This document shows, piece after piece, positions 18,208 through 26,204 of a DNA stretch of 64,000 bases. The notes beneath the pieces were generated by a model. The model made no database searches. It was not told the origin of the DNA and worked only from the letters and a program-made list of their open reading frames with translations. Both the position numbers and the translations under genes were made by a program. Source of the stretch: Phycisphaerales bacterium (lineage in GTDB: Bacteria; Planctomycetota; Phycisphaerae; UBA1845); assembly GCA_020852275.1 (NCBI GenBank), contig JADZBE010000007.1, positions 310,001 to 374,000 of the forward strand. Reading direction: 5' to 3'. Every line of letters begins with the position of its first letter. The stretch's first letter is position 1.

Positions 18208-18618
18208 TTAAACATCCGGCAGCGCCGACGGGCTTATCCCCACCTCCACAATGCTGCAGGCCAGAATGGGATCAAGCCCCAGCGTGCGCGCGGCCTCGAC
18301 AAGCGGATCGCTTTCCGCCCCCGGGTTCACGAAGAACTCGATCGGCCGCAGCTTGGCAATGGCGGGCAGCAGCTTCAGCCCCATAGTGGGCGGAAGGTAA
18401 AGCGAGACGCGATCCACGCGCGCCGGCAAGGTCTCCAGCGACGAATACACGCGCAGCCCTTCGATCTCGCCGCCCTTCGCATTGACCGGAAAGACCTGCC
18501 ACCCCTGAGCCAGATATGCGCGGACAGCCTTGTTCCCATACTTCGACCGATCCGCGGATGCGCCCACAATCGCGACCGTCCGCTGAACATTCATTGCCCT
18601 GTTGTTCTTGGTTTCCAT
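18208..18618 (-). CDS. CoA-binding (YccU-like) protein
   Basis: A 136-aa protein with a single CoA-binding Rossmann domain: VAIVGASADRSKYGNKAVRAYLAQGWQVFPVN at the N-terminus and the later FFVNPGAESDPLVEAA stretch. This is the small stand-alone form (COG1832), whose cellular role is not established. Start ATG 18618 or the internal ATG at 18594 (MNVQRT), which is closer to where homologues start. It is the last gene of a leftward pair with surE, separated from it by a hairpin-rich spacer of 260 bp. Confidence 0.82.
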   Translation of the reverse strand: METKNNRAMNVQRTVAIVGASADRSKYGNKAVRAYLAQGWQVFPVNAKGGEIEGLRVYSSLETLPARVDRVSLYLPPTMGLKLLPAIAKLRPIEFFVNPGAESDPLVEAARTLGLDPILACSIVEVGISPSALPDV

Positions 18619-18669
18619 TGCGCGGCCTCAGGGGGTCCGACAGCGTACAACACCGATTTGCAGCCGGAG

Positions 18670-18802
18670 TCGGTGTGGCACCGGTTTGTCACCGGTGAGT
18701 GTAGCACAAGTTTCCCAACATGGGCATCCTCGACCTGACTGCTGCACCGGCTTCCAACCGATGAGTGCGGCACGGGTTTCCAACCCGTACGGAACCAACC
18801 CT
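18670..18802. repeat. Cluster of CACCGGTTTCCAACCGGTG hairpins
   Basis: Four diverged units in 130 bp, including CACCGGT-ttgtc-ACCGGTG near 18680 and ACGGGTT-tcc-AACCCGT near 18772, mostly preceded by GTGGCA or GCGGCA. The stems differ between units but mostly stay complementary. Similar units occur at 54573. Confidence 0.7.
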
Positions 18803-18878
18803 GCCCACGCAGTTTGAAGACCCTGTGGTTTGGATTGAAGCCCGAGATCCCTCACGGTCGCGGTACGGCTTGAAGCGT

Positions 18879-19646
18879 TCAGGCGGACTCGGACTGGTTT
18901 TCAAGTGAAAAGTCGGCGCTCATGCGCGTGGACAGAGCAATCGGTGAAACCACAATTCCCCCGCCGACCAGAATGGCGAAGTCCGCATTGTCCGCCGTCT
19001 TTCGATCCCAATAATACGCGCCATACCGGAACTCCATCGTCCTCCCGTCCTCGTGATCCACGCGCTCAAACTCCATCGGCATCGGCGCAATCGACGCGGG
19101 CGTGACGTGAATCCGGTGTGCATAGTCGTCTGGAATGTGCGGCGGCAGATTCACGCTCCAGAATCCGGGTTCGGGCAACGCCCACGTGCGCAGCAACCGG
19201 ATGATGTGCTCCGCAGCCTCCGTTGCCCTCCGCCAATCCACCGCTTTGCCGTCGCGCACCGACTGCGAAATGCTGATCGCCGGGATGCCCAGCACCGCCC
19301 CCTCGCGCGCGGCCGCCACCGTCCCCGAATAAAAGGTGTCCACTCCGGCGTTCGCGCCGCGGTTGATCCCCGAGAGCACCAGGTCAGGCCGATGCCCCAG
19401 CAGCTCCGCGCACGCCAGACGCACGCAGTCCGCCGGCGTGCCGGAGACCGTGAAGACTTCACCAAACGGCGAATGCCGCCGCCGCTCCACGATCACGCTC
19501 TCGCGCATCGTGATCATGTGACTGCACGCGGAGCGCTCCCGCGTCGGCGCCACCACGTGAACTTCGCCGAACCGGCATGCCGCCTCGTGCATCGCCACCA
19601 ATCCCGGCGCGTCATAACCGTCGTCATTCGTGATCAGAATTCTCAA
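18879..19646 (-). CDS. surE: 5'/3'-nucleotidase SurE
   Basis: A 255-aa SurE, a metal-dependent nucleoside monophosphate phosphatase. It begins MRILITNDDGYDAPG with metal ligands Asp8-Asp9, has SACSH near residue 40 and the loop SGINRGANAGVDTFYSGTVAAAREG near 90-115 carrying the conserved Asn. The length fits the family. It is transcribed leftward, and the next gene rightward (FHA protein) starts 175 bp away, so the two share a divergent promoter region. Confidence 0.93.
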   Translation of the reverse strand: MRILITNDDGYDAPGLVAMHEAACRFGEVHVVAPTRERSACSHMITMRESVIVERRRHSPFGEVFTVSGTPADCVRLACAELLGHRPDLVLSGINRGANAGVDTFYSGTVAAAREGAVLGIPAISISQSVRDGKAVDWRRATEAAEHIIRLLRTWALPEPGFWSVNLPPHIPDDYAHRIHVTPASIAPMPMEFERVDHEDGRTMEFRYGAYYWDRKTADNADFAILVGGGIVVSPIALSTRMSADFSLENQSESA

Positions 19647-19821
19647 GTTGGAACAGGCTCCGGCTCACGCGTGAAAGGCGCATTCGCGGCGGAGAGACCG
19701 CCTCTCCGCCGAAAGTCCGAAAACCGTTTGGCCCGCGCCGAATTCGCATCGTAGCTTTTCAGGAAGGCACGGATTCTACCGTCTGCCCCGGCGGCGTGCG
19801 ACCGGTAACCGATGCAAGCTG

Positions 19822-21114
19822 ATGATTGACGCGCGTGGAACATCCTTAGAGCCGGGCGAGCTGACGGGGGGCGGACCCACCCTGGTGCTGACCGCGGGCG
19901 CCAAGTCGCCCGGGCAGAAGTCGTGGACCATCTCGCGTCCGATCACGCTCATTGGCTCCAAGCGCCCCGCGCACATCCTCCTGCATCAGCCTGCGATCCA
20001 GCCGGCGCATTGCGTCGTCGTCATGGCGGGAGGCCGTGCCATTCTCCTCGACCTGCTGACGCCCACCGGAACCCGCTGCAACGGCGACATCTGCGTCAAG
20101 CGGGAGCTGCGCAGCGGCGACGTCATCGAGGTGGGTCCGACGCGCATTAACGTCGCCTTCTCGAATTCTCTTGCGGAAGGATCGAAACGACGTGCCGCAA
20201 CGTCCGCCTCGGCGGATGTGGAGGCCAATATCCCCGACGCGTCCGGCATGCTGCTCCTGGAGGAGCCGTCCGGCCGCTCCTGGCGCATCCACGAGCCGGT
20301 CGCGCTCATCGGCGCTCGTTCCGGCGTGGACGTACAACTCCACGGCGCCCTCGTCGCGGATGTGCAGGCCGTTCTCTTCCGCTTTGGCGCGACGTTCGCC
20401 ATCTTCGATGTTTCCCCTCGCGGAGGGGTGCTGGTCAACGGTTGGCCCGCCCGCCTCGGCGCTGTCGCCACCGGCGATCGCATTCAGATCGGCTCCAGCC
20501 AACTGCTGGTCGCGCTGGATGAGGGAGACCCGGTCCGCAAGCCCCTGCCTCGCGCACAGGCCGGCCAGTCTCAGCCAGAGGTGGTGGGCACAACCCCCGC
20601 TTCGGGGTCGCACGCGTCCGCGCGTCCCGCCGCAGACCGTGCGGCCTCCGCGCCATGGCGCGAGCCGCTCCCCGCTCAGATGGCAGGCGGTGACACGCCG
20701 GCGGATCCGGCGTTCTCGCGGGGTTGCGAGCCGGCCGCGGGCTGCGATCAAGGAGAACTCCTTCGCATCCTCGCCGAGGTGCAGGCAAGGCTCGAAGCCA
20801 TCCAACCTCGCCTGGCGTCTTCGTGGCAGCATTTGAACGATCGTCGCTCCTCCCATGCGCTGCCCGCGCGGAAAGGGGAGGACTCAGGCGCAAATCTCGC
20901 CCGCCGCGTCGCGGAGCTGGACGCGCTCGATGCCGCGCTGCGGGGCCACCTCTTCGACCTGACGCGCACCCACGAGGAGCTTGACGCGTGTCGGCAGGAA
21001 TTGCTGACCCTCGCCCACCGCTGGCTTGCGGCTGACGTCGCCTCTTCCTCGAAAACCGCCGCCGCCGCCACCCCGCCCACCGACACTTGCGCTCTAACCG
21101 GCGCGGGGGACTGA
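19822..21114 (+). CDS. Double FHA-domain protein with coiled-coil tail
   Basis: A 430-aa cytoplasmic protein with two consecutive FHA-like beta-sandwich domains (about 18-120 and 140-240), which normally bind phosphothreonine peptides. Repeat 1 shows ITLIGSKRPAHILLHQPAIQPAHC and the TRCNGD turn; repeat 2 shows ALIGARSGVDVQLHG and GGVLVNGW. In both, the Arg/Ser pair that contacts phosphothreonine is altered, so phosphopeptide binding is doubtful. A Pro/Ala-rich linker leads to a helical region (about 310-410) rich in Leu, Glu and Arg, probably a coiled coil. No kinase is adjacent. Confidence 0.7.
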   Translation: MIDARGTSLEPGELTGGGPTLVLTAGAKSPGQKSWTISRPITLIGSKRPAHILLHQPAIQPAHCVVVMAGGRAILLDLLTPTGTRCNGDICVKRELRSGDVIEVGPTRINVAFSNSLAEGSKRRAATSASADVEANIPDASGMLLLEEPSGRSWRIHEPVALIGARSGVDVQLHGALVADVQAVLFRFGATFAIFDVSPRGGVLVNGWPARLGAVATGDRIQIGSSQLLVALDEGDPVRKPLPRAQAGQSQPEVVGTTPASGSHASARPAADRAASAPWREPLPAQMAGGDTPADPAFSRGCEPAAGCDQGELLRILAEVQARLEAIQPRLASSWQHLNDRRSSHALPARKGEDSGANLARRVAELDALDAALRGHLFDLTRTHEELDACRQELLTLAHRWLAADVASSSKTAAAATPPTDTCALTGAGD

Positions 21115-21212
21115 ACCCCGTCTCGATCCTCGCTCTCCCACCCGCGCCTGGGATGTTCCGTTTTCTGCCGATGATGATCGGGAGCGCCGGGATCAGGACC
21201 GCCCGCGCGGGG

Positions 21213-21310
21213 CGGACGGCGAGCGGGGAATCGCACTGCTCGCAGAGCAGTGGCACGCGGGCGGACGGCGAGCGGGGAATCGCACTGCTCACAGAGCAGT
21301 GGCACGCGGG
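21213..21310. repeat. 49-bp tandem duplication containing hairpin units
   Basis: Two copies (21213-21261 and 21262-21310) that differ by one base. Each contains the triloop hairpin CACTGCTC-gca-GAGCAGTG (or aca loop) followed by GCACGCGGG. The same hairpin plan, with other stem bases, is found in the aldehyde dehydrogenase gene (41104) and in clpB (42901). Confidence 0.85.
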
Positions 21311-21376
21311 CATGGACACTTGCCTTGCGGTACGATGAGGCATTCCTGAGGGGCGACTTCGAGACGGAGCTGAAGC

Positions 21377-22225
21377 ATGATGAAACGCATCCTCGCTTCT
21401 TGCGGGTTCCTGCTGCCGCTGGGCCTCCTTGGCGGCTGCGGAAACGTCCTGCCGCCGGCGCCCGCACACCTCTTCTACCTGCCCCTGGAAATCGAAGGGC
21501 GCCCGACGGATCCCGCCTTCATCGACACCGGCGGAGAGTTCGAGGTCCTGCTCAAGGATGCGCACGGCTTGGCTATCCGCGATGAGATCGACATCCTCGC
21601 CTTCACCGGCACGGAGCGCGTTCCGCTGACCGAGCCGTTCTCTTACCGCGTCGGCGACATCGAACTGCAGACCCAGGGCGCCATCGTCGGCCTGTCCGCC
21701 TGCGTCTGCAACGGCGTGGGCCTGGCGTTCCTGAAGAAGTCCAATCGCGTGCTGCACTTCGACTTCCCAGCGAAGACGGCCTCGTTGGTGGACAGCGTGC
21801 CCGTCGAGGCCGCGGTCGTTCCTCTGTCCAGACCGACCGGGAGGCTTGCCACGTTTCAAGGCATCTTCGCCGAAGTTGAAGTCACCGGACCGGACGGCGT
21901 CAGCGTTCTTCACGGTCTGCTCGATTCTGGCGCGACGCGCACCGTCTTGCGCAGCGGGCTGGTCGGCGCCGGCGACGCGGTCAATGCTGACCAGATGGAA
22001 ATCACCATCGGCAGCGACTACCTCGGCACCGCCCGCCTCACCGCCGCGCTGTTCGACACCGAAGGTTTGCCCGACCTCATCATCGGCACCGACCTGATGG
22101 GCGCCTGGGCCGACCACTGGTACATGAACTTCGACGACGCATCGGGCGTCATGTGGGTCTCATGGAGCGGCGCGGACAGCTCCGGCGGCGGTTCCGTGGC
22201 CAACGGCGTGCGCACGTCCGACTGA
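21377..22225 (+). CDS. Retropepsin-like aspartyl protease lipoprotein
   Basis: A 282-aa predicted lipoprotein: the signal ends with lipobox LGGC (Cys21). Two protease-fold halves follow, each with an aspartyl-protease motif: AFIDTGGEF at about residue 50 and GLLDSGATRTVL at about 180. A typical retropepsin-like bacterial protein has one such motif and dimerises; two in tandem resemble a pepsin-like internal duplication. The second is a textbook DSGAT motif, the first has DTGGE. It sits downstream of the FHA gene, separated by a tandem duplication. Substrate unknown. Confidence 0.72.
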   Translation: MMKRILASCGFLLPLGLLGGCGNVLPPAPAHLFYLPLEIEGRPTDPAFIDTGGEFEVLLKDAHGLAIRDEIDILAFTGTERVPLTEPFSYRVGDIELQTQGAIVGLSACVCNGVGLAFLKKSNRVLHFDFPAKTASLVDSVPVEAAVVPLSRPTGRLATFQGIFAEVEVTGPDGVSVLHGLLDSGATRTVLRSGLVGAGDAVNADQMEITIGSDYLGTARLTAALFDTEGLPDLIIGTDLMGAWADHWYMNFDDASGVMWVSWSGADSSGGGSVANGVRTSD

Positions 22226-22231
22226 TCGCGG

Positions 22232-22879
22232 TCACCCGGGCGTCCGCGGCGTGCCGCACTCCGGGCAGATGCCGGACACGTTCCCTGTCAAGTCATACTC
22301 GCACTGCGTACACAGCCCGCGCGCTCGCCGACGCTCGGCCCGAGTCGGGATGTACAGGCGCTCGCTCACGAAGCGCGCGAACCGGAATGCCAGGACAATC
22401 GCCGCCACCAGGGGCACGGCCAGCCACGGCAGGTCGAACCCGCTCATTTGGATCCCATTCGGAAACGCATCCCACAGCTCCCATGTCCGCCGGTAATCGC
22501 CGCGCGTCTTGATCAGGAAGGCCCGCCCGCGATCAAACATGTCCAGAAAGCCGTCAAACTCCGGCTGACTTGCGCCCCTCAGCCACAGCACGGACACCCG
22601 GCCCTCGCGCCAGCTCAACTCCAACCAACCGCGCGAGGAAGTTTTGCACGACGCTCGAAACGGCGTCACGGTGGTGACCACGCCGGAGAGAACCAGCGCC
22701 ATGGCGATCAGCGTGCTCCGACGGATTCGCGGAGGTCGCTGCGGCGGCGCGGAGATCACCGCGGCCGGCCCGTTTGCGGACGCAGGCTCGGTACTCATGC
22801 GGATATCAGACGGTCCACGATCCACGGAGTTCGCGCCCCGCACGGCGTTCGATGGCTTGAACGTCCGTGATACACGCAT
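22232..22879 (-). CDS. Membrane protein with C-terminal zinc ribbon (copy A)
   Basis: A 215-aa protein (188 aa if it starts at ATG 22798, MSTEPAS, which I prefer on sense). It has a hydrophobic segment near the N-terminus (STLIAMALVLSGVVTTV), a central extracytoplasmic domain rich in Trp and Arg, a second membrane segment (LPWLAVPLVAAIVLAF) and a C-terminal four-Cys ribbon CTQCEYDL..GICPECG. The same architecture and ribbon occur in the protein at 39114. Proteins of this type are common and functionally uncharacterised in planctomycetes. It converges on the retropepsin-like gene with 6 bp between stops. Confidence 0.65.
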   Translation of the reverse strand: MRVSRTFKPSNAVRGANSVDRGPSDIRMSTEPASANGPAAVISAPPQRPPRIRRSTLIAMALVLSGVVTTVTPFRASCKTSSRGWLELSWREGRVSVLWLRGASQPEFDGFLDMFDRGRAFLIKTRGDYRRTWELWDAFPNGIQMSGFDLPWLAVPLVAAIVLAFRFARFVSERLYIPTRAERRRARGLCTQCEYDLTGNVSGICPECGTPRTPG

Positions 22880-23116
22880 CCCACCATCGACTTAGACACT
22901 TCTAACCTTGCTTCGCCGGGATTTCTCCCATATCATCATCATCAAGGTTTCCGCACGCATGGCGAGCATGGGCGCATCAGGGGGCACGAGCGTCCGGACA
23001 TGCGGCGGGACGGGTTCTTCTCATCGACGTCGGGGGGCGTCGAATCCGTGCTTGGGTGGAGCATGCTGCGGGTTGCGCGGCGGGGGACCACGGTTTCTCT
23101 TTCTCAGGAGGTTCAC

Positions 23117-24634
23117 ATGATTCGGGTATCAGGTCTGGCCTGCGGTGTGGTGTGCGGGCTTGTGGCGGCGACGGCGCGGGCTGAGCGCCAGCCGCAGTAC
23201 GACGCAATCGCCGGCGTCCGCGAATTCTCCGGGCGCATCATCGCACGACCCTTGCAGAGCGAGCAGCTTAAGAACCTCGGCATCGAAGGCGCGGCCGCGG
23301 CGCAGCGCGATTCCGACGCCCGCGCGGCCATCAACGCCTACGTTGTCATCGAATACGTTCCGCAGACCGACGAGTACATCATCGAGGTCCCCGCCGGCTC
23401 AGACGAGAACCAGGTTTCCGCGGCGCTCGTGGCCGGCGGCAACATCCAGTACGCCGAGCCGGACTGGATCGTCTTCCCCATCGGTTGCCCGAACGACTCG
23501 CGGTTCAGTTCGCAGTGGCATCACAACGCCACGCACATGGAATCCTGCTCGGCGTGGGACCTCTGGACGGGAACGTCCGCCACGGGCGTGGGCATCTGCG
23601 ACACCGGCGTGCGCACCACGCATGAGGACCTGCTGCTTAACCGCCTCGAAGGCTACAATGCGGTGAACCGCCTGTGGGAATCCAACGGCGGGCAGATCAA
23701 CGACATCAATGGTCACGGCACCGCCACCACCGGCTGCGCCGCCGCCAATGGCAACAACTCCAAGGGCGTCTCGGGCGCCGGCTGGAACCTGAGTCACCGC
23801 ATGTTGCGCGTCAGCAACGACAGCGGCGGCAGCTCGTCGCTCTCGACCCTCCAGCACGCCGCCCGGACCTCCATCGAGGCCGGCGACCGCGCCGCCAACG
23901 TCAGCTACAGCGGCGTGGACAGTTCGTCCAACCTCACGACCGCGACGTACATCAAGGGGCTCGGCGGTCTGCTCGTCTGGGCGGCGGGCAATGAAGGGCG
24001 CCAGCTCAACCTCAGCCAGCGCGACGCGGACGATATCATCGTGGTCGGCGCGACGAACAGCGGCGACGGCAAGCCGAGCTGGTCCAACTACGGGCCGATG
24101 GTGGACGTGATGGCCCCGGGCGACAACGTGTACACGACCTGCTCCAGCAGCAACACCTGCTACGGCGGCGCCAGCGGAACCAGCTTCTCCGCGCCGATCA
24201 CGACCGGGCTGCTCGGACTGATGTTCGACAAGAACCCGTTGCTTACGCCTGACGACGCCGACACGTTTCTCAAGCAGGGCGCGGAGGATCTTGGCGCGGG
24301 CGGTCCGGACAACACCTACGGCTACGGGCGCATCAACTCGTTCAACAGCATCCAGCTCGTCGGCGGCGACGGCGGCAGCATCTGCGATCAGATCGCCCGG
24401 CACACCTTCAAGTGCCGCAGCAATGGCACTCTCAAGGGCAAGGTCATCTTCCAGGACAGCAGCCAGAACGGGCGCATGATCACCATCGAAATCGACGGCG
24501 GCACGACGGTGACGGCGACGGTCAACGGCGATCGCGCGCCGTACGACACCTGCTGCTTCGCCGCCGGGGCGCACACTTCGTCCATCGTGTCGCCAAACTG
24601 TCCGGACTTCGACCGCTCGACATCCTGCCAGTAA
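23117..24634 (+). CDS. Secreted subtilisin-like serine protease (S8)
   Basis: A 505-aa exported subtilase. The signal peptide covers residues 1-22 (MIRVSGLACGVVCGLVAATARA). An I9-like propeptide follows (about 70-115), then the catalytic triad Asp162 (GICDTGVRTTHEDL), His200 (NGHGTATTG) and Ser356 (GGASGTSFSAP). The last 83 residues (first Cys 423) carry the Cys-rich C-terminal domain, in the CC-containing subtype that matches the metalloprotease at 742. Start 23117 is fixed by AGGAGG eight bases earlier. It is followed by a hairpin at 24709. Confidence 0.92.
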   Translation: MIRVSGLACGVVCGLVAATARAERQPQYDAIAGVREFSGRIIARPLQSEQLKNLGIEGAAAAQRDSDARAAINAYVVIEYVPQTDEYIIEVPAGSDENQVSAALVAGGNIQYAEPDWIVFPIGCPNDSRFSSQWHHNATHMESCSAWDLWTGTSATGVGICDTGVRTTHEDLLLNRLEGYNAVNRLWESNGGQINDINGHGTATTGCAAANGNNSKGVSGAGWNLSHRMLRVSNDSGGSSSLSTLQHAARTSIEAGDRAANVSYSGVDSSSNLTTATYIKGLGGLLVWAAGNEGRQLNLSQRDADDIIVVGATNSGDGKPSWSNYGPMVDVMAPGDNVYTTCSSSNTCYGGASGTSFSAPITTGLLGLMFDKNPLLTPDDADTFLKQGAEDLGAGGPDNTYGYGRINSFNSIQLVGGDGGSICDQIARHTFKCRSNGTLKGKVIFQDSSQNGRMITIEIDGGTTVTATVNGDRAPYDTCCFAAGAHTSSIVSPNCPDFDRSTSCQ

Positions 24635-24708
24635 GTCGCAGGCGGCTTGATGAGCCCGCAAGCCGCAACTCGCGCCGGTGACGAGTTTGACAATCAGAGC
24701 GCCTTCCC

Positions 24709-24737
24709 CCCTCCCCGCAGCAGGGGTCGGGGGAGGG
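24709..24737 (+). terminator. Hairpin after subtilase gene
   Basis: 8-bp stem CCCTCCCC / GGGGAGGG with 13-nt loop, 75 bp beyond the stop. It has no T run, so terminator activity is uncertain. Confidence 0.45.
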
Positions 24738-24802
24738 CTTCCCTGTGCGGTGCGAGCGGCGGTCAGACCAAGCTGGCTTGACGGTCCTTGGTGAATGTTG
24801 GC

Positions 24803-24950
24803 ACTCATCTTTCCCGCACAGGCGGGGAACTCGTTGCGTCATTCCCGCGCAGGCGGGAATCTAGTCTCGCCATTCCCGAGCAGGCGGGCATCCCGCGTCC
24901 TGGCGATGCGCCTTGACCCCCCGCTTGCGCGGGGGTGACGGCTCTCATTC
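24803..24950. repeat. Four partial ATTCCCGCG / CCCCCGC repeat arms
   Basis: Successive arms TTTCCCGCACAGGCGGGGAA, CATTCCCGCGCAGGCGGGAA, CATTCCCGAGCAGGCGGGCA and CCCCGCTTGCGCGGGGGTGA. They are the building blocks of the 130-bp composite element, here without its tail. Confidence 0.7.
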
Positions 24951-25158
24951 CCTGCCTTGAACTCCACTCCCATCTGTCGGGCGCTAGCCCTACGCGGCCA
25001 GCCAACTCCGCCGGCCCTCGTCCCCTCAGGCCCCCGTTTCATCCGCGAACACCCCCCACATCCGTTCAGCGAACCGGGCGGTCACGAACTTGAACGGGGG
25101 GCTTGACAGGATGATTCGGGTTCTGTAAGGTATCCACAGCACTGGGATCGGGCTTTTC

Positions 25159-25169
25159 TTTTTTTTTTT
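25159..25169 (+). repeat. T11 run in the VOC gene leader
   Basis: Eleven T, preceded by TTTTC, end about 6 nt before the AAGGAG ribosome site of the VOC gene. It may be a slippage-prone tract affecting leader length, or the tail of a short terminator. Confidence 0.7.
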
Positions 25170-25185
25170 CGCAAGGAGAACGGAG

Positions 25186-25647
25186 ATGGGGAGCAAAGTG
25201 CCGACGACGCCGGCGGGTTCGCATACGATTACGCCTTCGATCATCGTCAAGGACGCAAACGCCGCGATCGAGTTTTACAAGAAGGCCTTCGGGGCGGAGG
25301 AGGTCATGGTCCTGCGGATGCCCAACGGCGCCGTCATGCACTCGGAACTCCGGCTCGGCGATTCAGTCTTCATGCTCGGCGGCGAATGGCCTGACCACGG
25401 CATGAAAGCCCCGCTGCCGAATCATTCCAGTGGCGGATTGCATGTGTACGTGGCCGAGGTGGACAAGGCTTTTCAGCGCGCAGTGGATGCCGGGTGCACG
25501 GTCCTCATGCAGCCCGCGGACATGTTCTGGGGCGACCGGTACGGCAAGGTGCTCGACCCGTTCGGGCATCAATGGGGCTTGGCGACGCACATCGAGGACG
25601 TCTCGCACGAAGAGTGCGCCCGCCGCGCGGCCAACTGGAAGCCGTAG
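25186..25647 (+). CDS. VOC (glyoxalase/PhnB-like) family protein
   Basis: A 153-aa protein of the vicinal oxygen chelate superfamily, PhnB/YdhR-like branch. It begins with SHTITPSIIVKDANAAIEFYKKAFGAEE and contains GAVMHSELRLGDSVFMLGGE and DRYGKVLDPFGHQWGLATH, the paired beta-alpha-beta-beta-beta units. Likely metal ligands are the His of MHSEL and the acidic residues of the last motifs. The reaction is unknown; annotations such as glyoxalase or bleomycin resistance would be overcalls. Single gene with a strong AAGGAG site. Confidence 0.85.
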   Translation: MGSKVPTTPAGSHTITPSIIVKDANAAIEFYKKAFGAEEVMVLRMPNGAVMHSELRLGDSVFMLGGEWPDHGMKAPLPNHSSGGLHVYVAEVDKAFQRAVDAGCTVLMQPADMFWGDRYGKVLDPFGHQWGLATHIEDVSHEECARRAANWKP

Positions 25648-25714
25648 CGATTCGCCCGGCGCCGGGCGTGCTTCGCGGTACGGTAGCGCCCCGGGATGAT
25701 CGCATCGCTTGCCT

Positions 25715-25800
25715 TTCAGAGCCGCGACCGAAAGGGAAGGAGTCCTTGCCTTTCAGGGCGGTGACCGCCAGGGAGCGAATCCCGAGGCTCGGAAGCGGAT
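25715..25800. repeat. Diverged GAGCCGCGACCGTGAGGGA phrases
   Basis: AGAGCCGCGACCGAAAGGGA near 25720 and GGGCGGTGACCGCCAGGGAG near 25757, each preceded by GCCTTTCAG. The phrase is found intact in reverse inside clpB and at 48915. Confidence 0.6.
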
Positions 25801-26046
25801 ATGCTTCCCTGACGGTGGCGGCGCGGACGCGGATCATGAGGTGCAATTGCCACGAGGCACTACAATAGAATGCGATGAAACGCGGATTCGCTGGATCGAA
25901 AAACCGGGGAACGTGCAGCGGTGGCGGCGCGCGCATGAGGAAGCGGGCGGGGCATCCGTGCCGCGGCAGGGGGGCGGATCGCGTCTGGGTGGATCGAAGC
26001 ACTGTTTCCCTATGGGCTCATGGTGATAGCAAATCTCGGGTGGGGA

Positions 26047-26064
26047 ACTGGCTTTCCAGCCAGT
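26047..26064. repeat. Hairpin ACTGGCT-ttcc-AGCCAGT
   Basis: 7-bp perfect stem, TTCC loop. Resembles the TTTCCAA hairpins at 18670 and 54573, with different stem bases. Confidence 0.6.
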
Positions 26065-26204
26065 GATTCGTCGGCGTTCAGGCGGAGGCAGTTCGGCAGG
26101 AAGTCCAAACCAGGACTTGCATCACAGGCTGTTACGGTCGCCGCCCGGTCGCCGGCGCGCCTGGGGTGCGTGTGTGCGCTGCTGCGTGTCCTCGTCGCCG
26201 GGAG

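Larger units (their letters stand above)
24635..25185. other. Repeat-filled spacer
   Basis: 550 bp without a supported gene. Contents: a CCCTCCCC/GGGGAGGG hairpin (24709-24737), at least four ATTCCCGCG-type arms (24803-24950), and a T11 run just before the VOC gene. A Lys-run frame on the other strand reflects the T run. Confidence 0.6.
25648..26204. other. Spacer with phrase repeats, no gene
   Basis: 556 bp before mnmA. Contains diverged copies of the GAGCCGCGACCGnnAGGGA phrase (25715-25800) and the hairpin ACTGGCT-ttcc-AGCCAGT (26047-26064). No protein family could be seen in any frame. Confidence 0.5.

Noticed and set aside
24803-24950. Possible CRISPR array
   Set aside because: Arms are palindromic, diverged, unequally spaced and in both orientations; no cas genes in the window.
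25026-25250. Small frame with a Lys run on the minus strand
   Set aside because: The Lys run is the complement of the T11 tract before the VOC gene.
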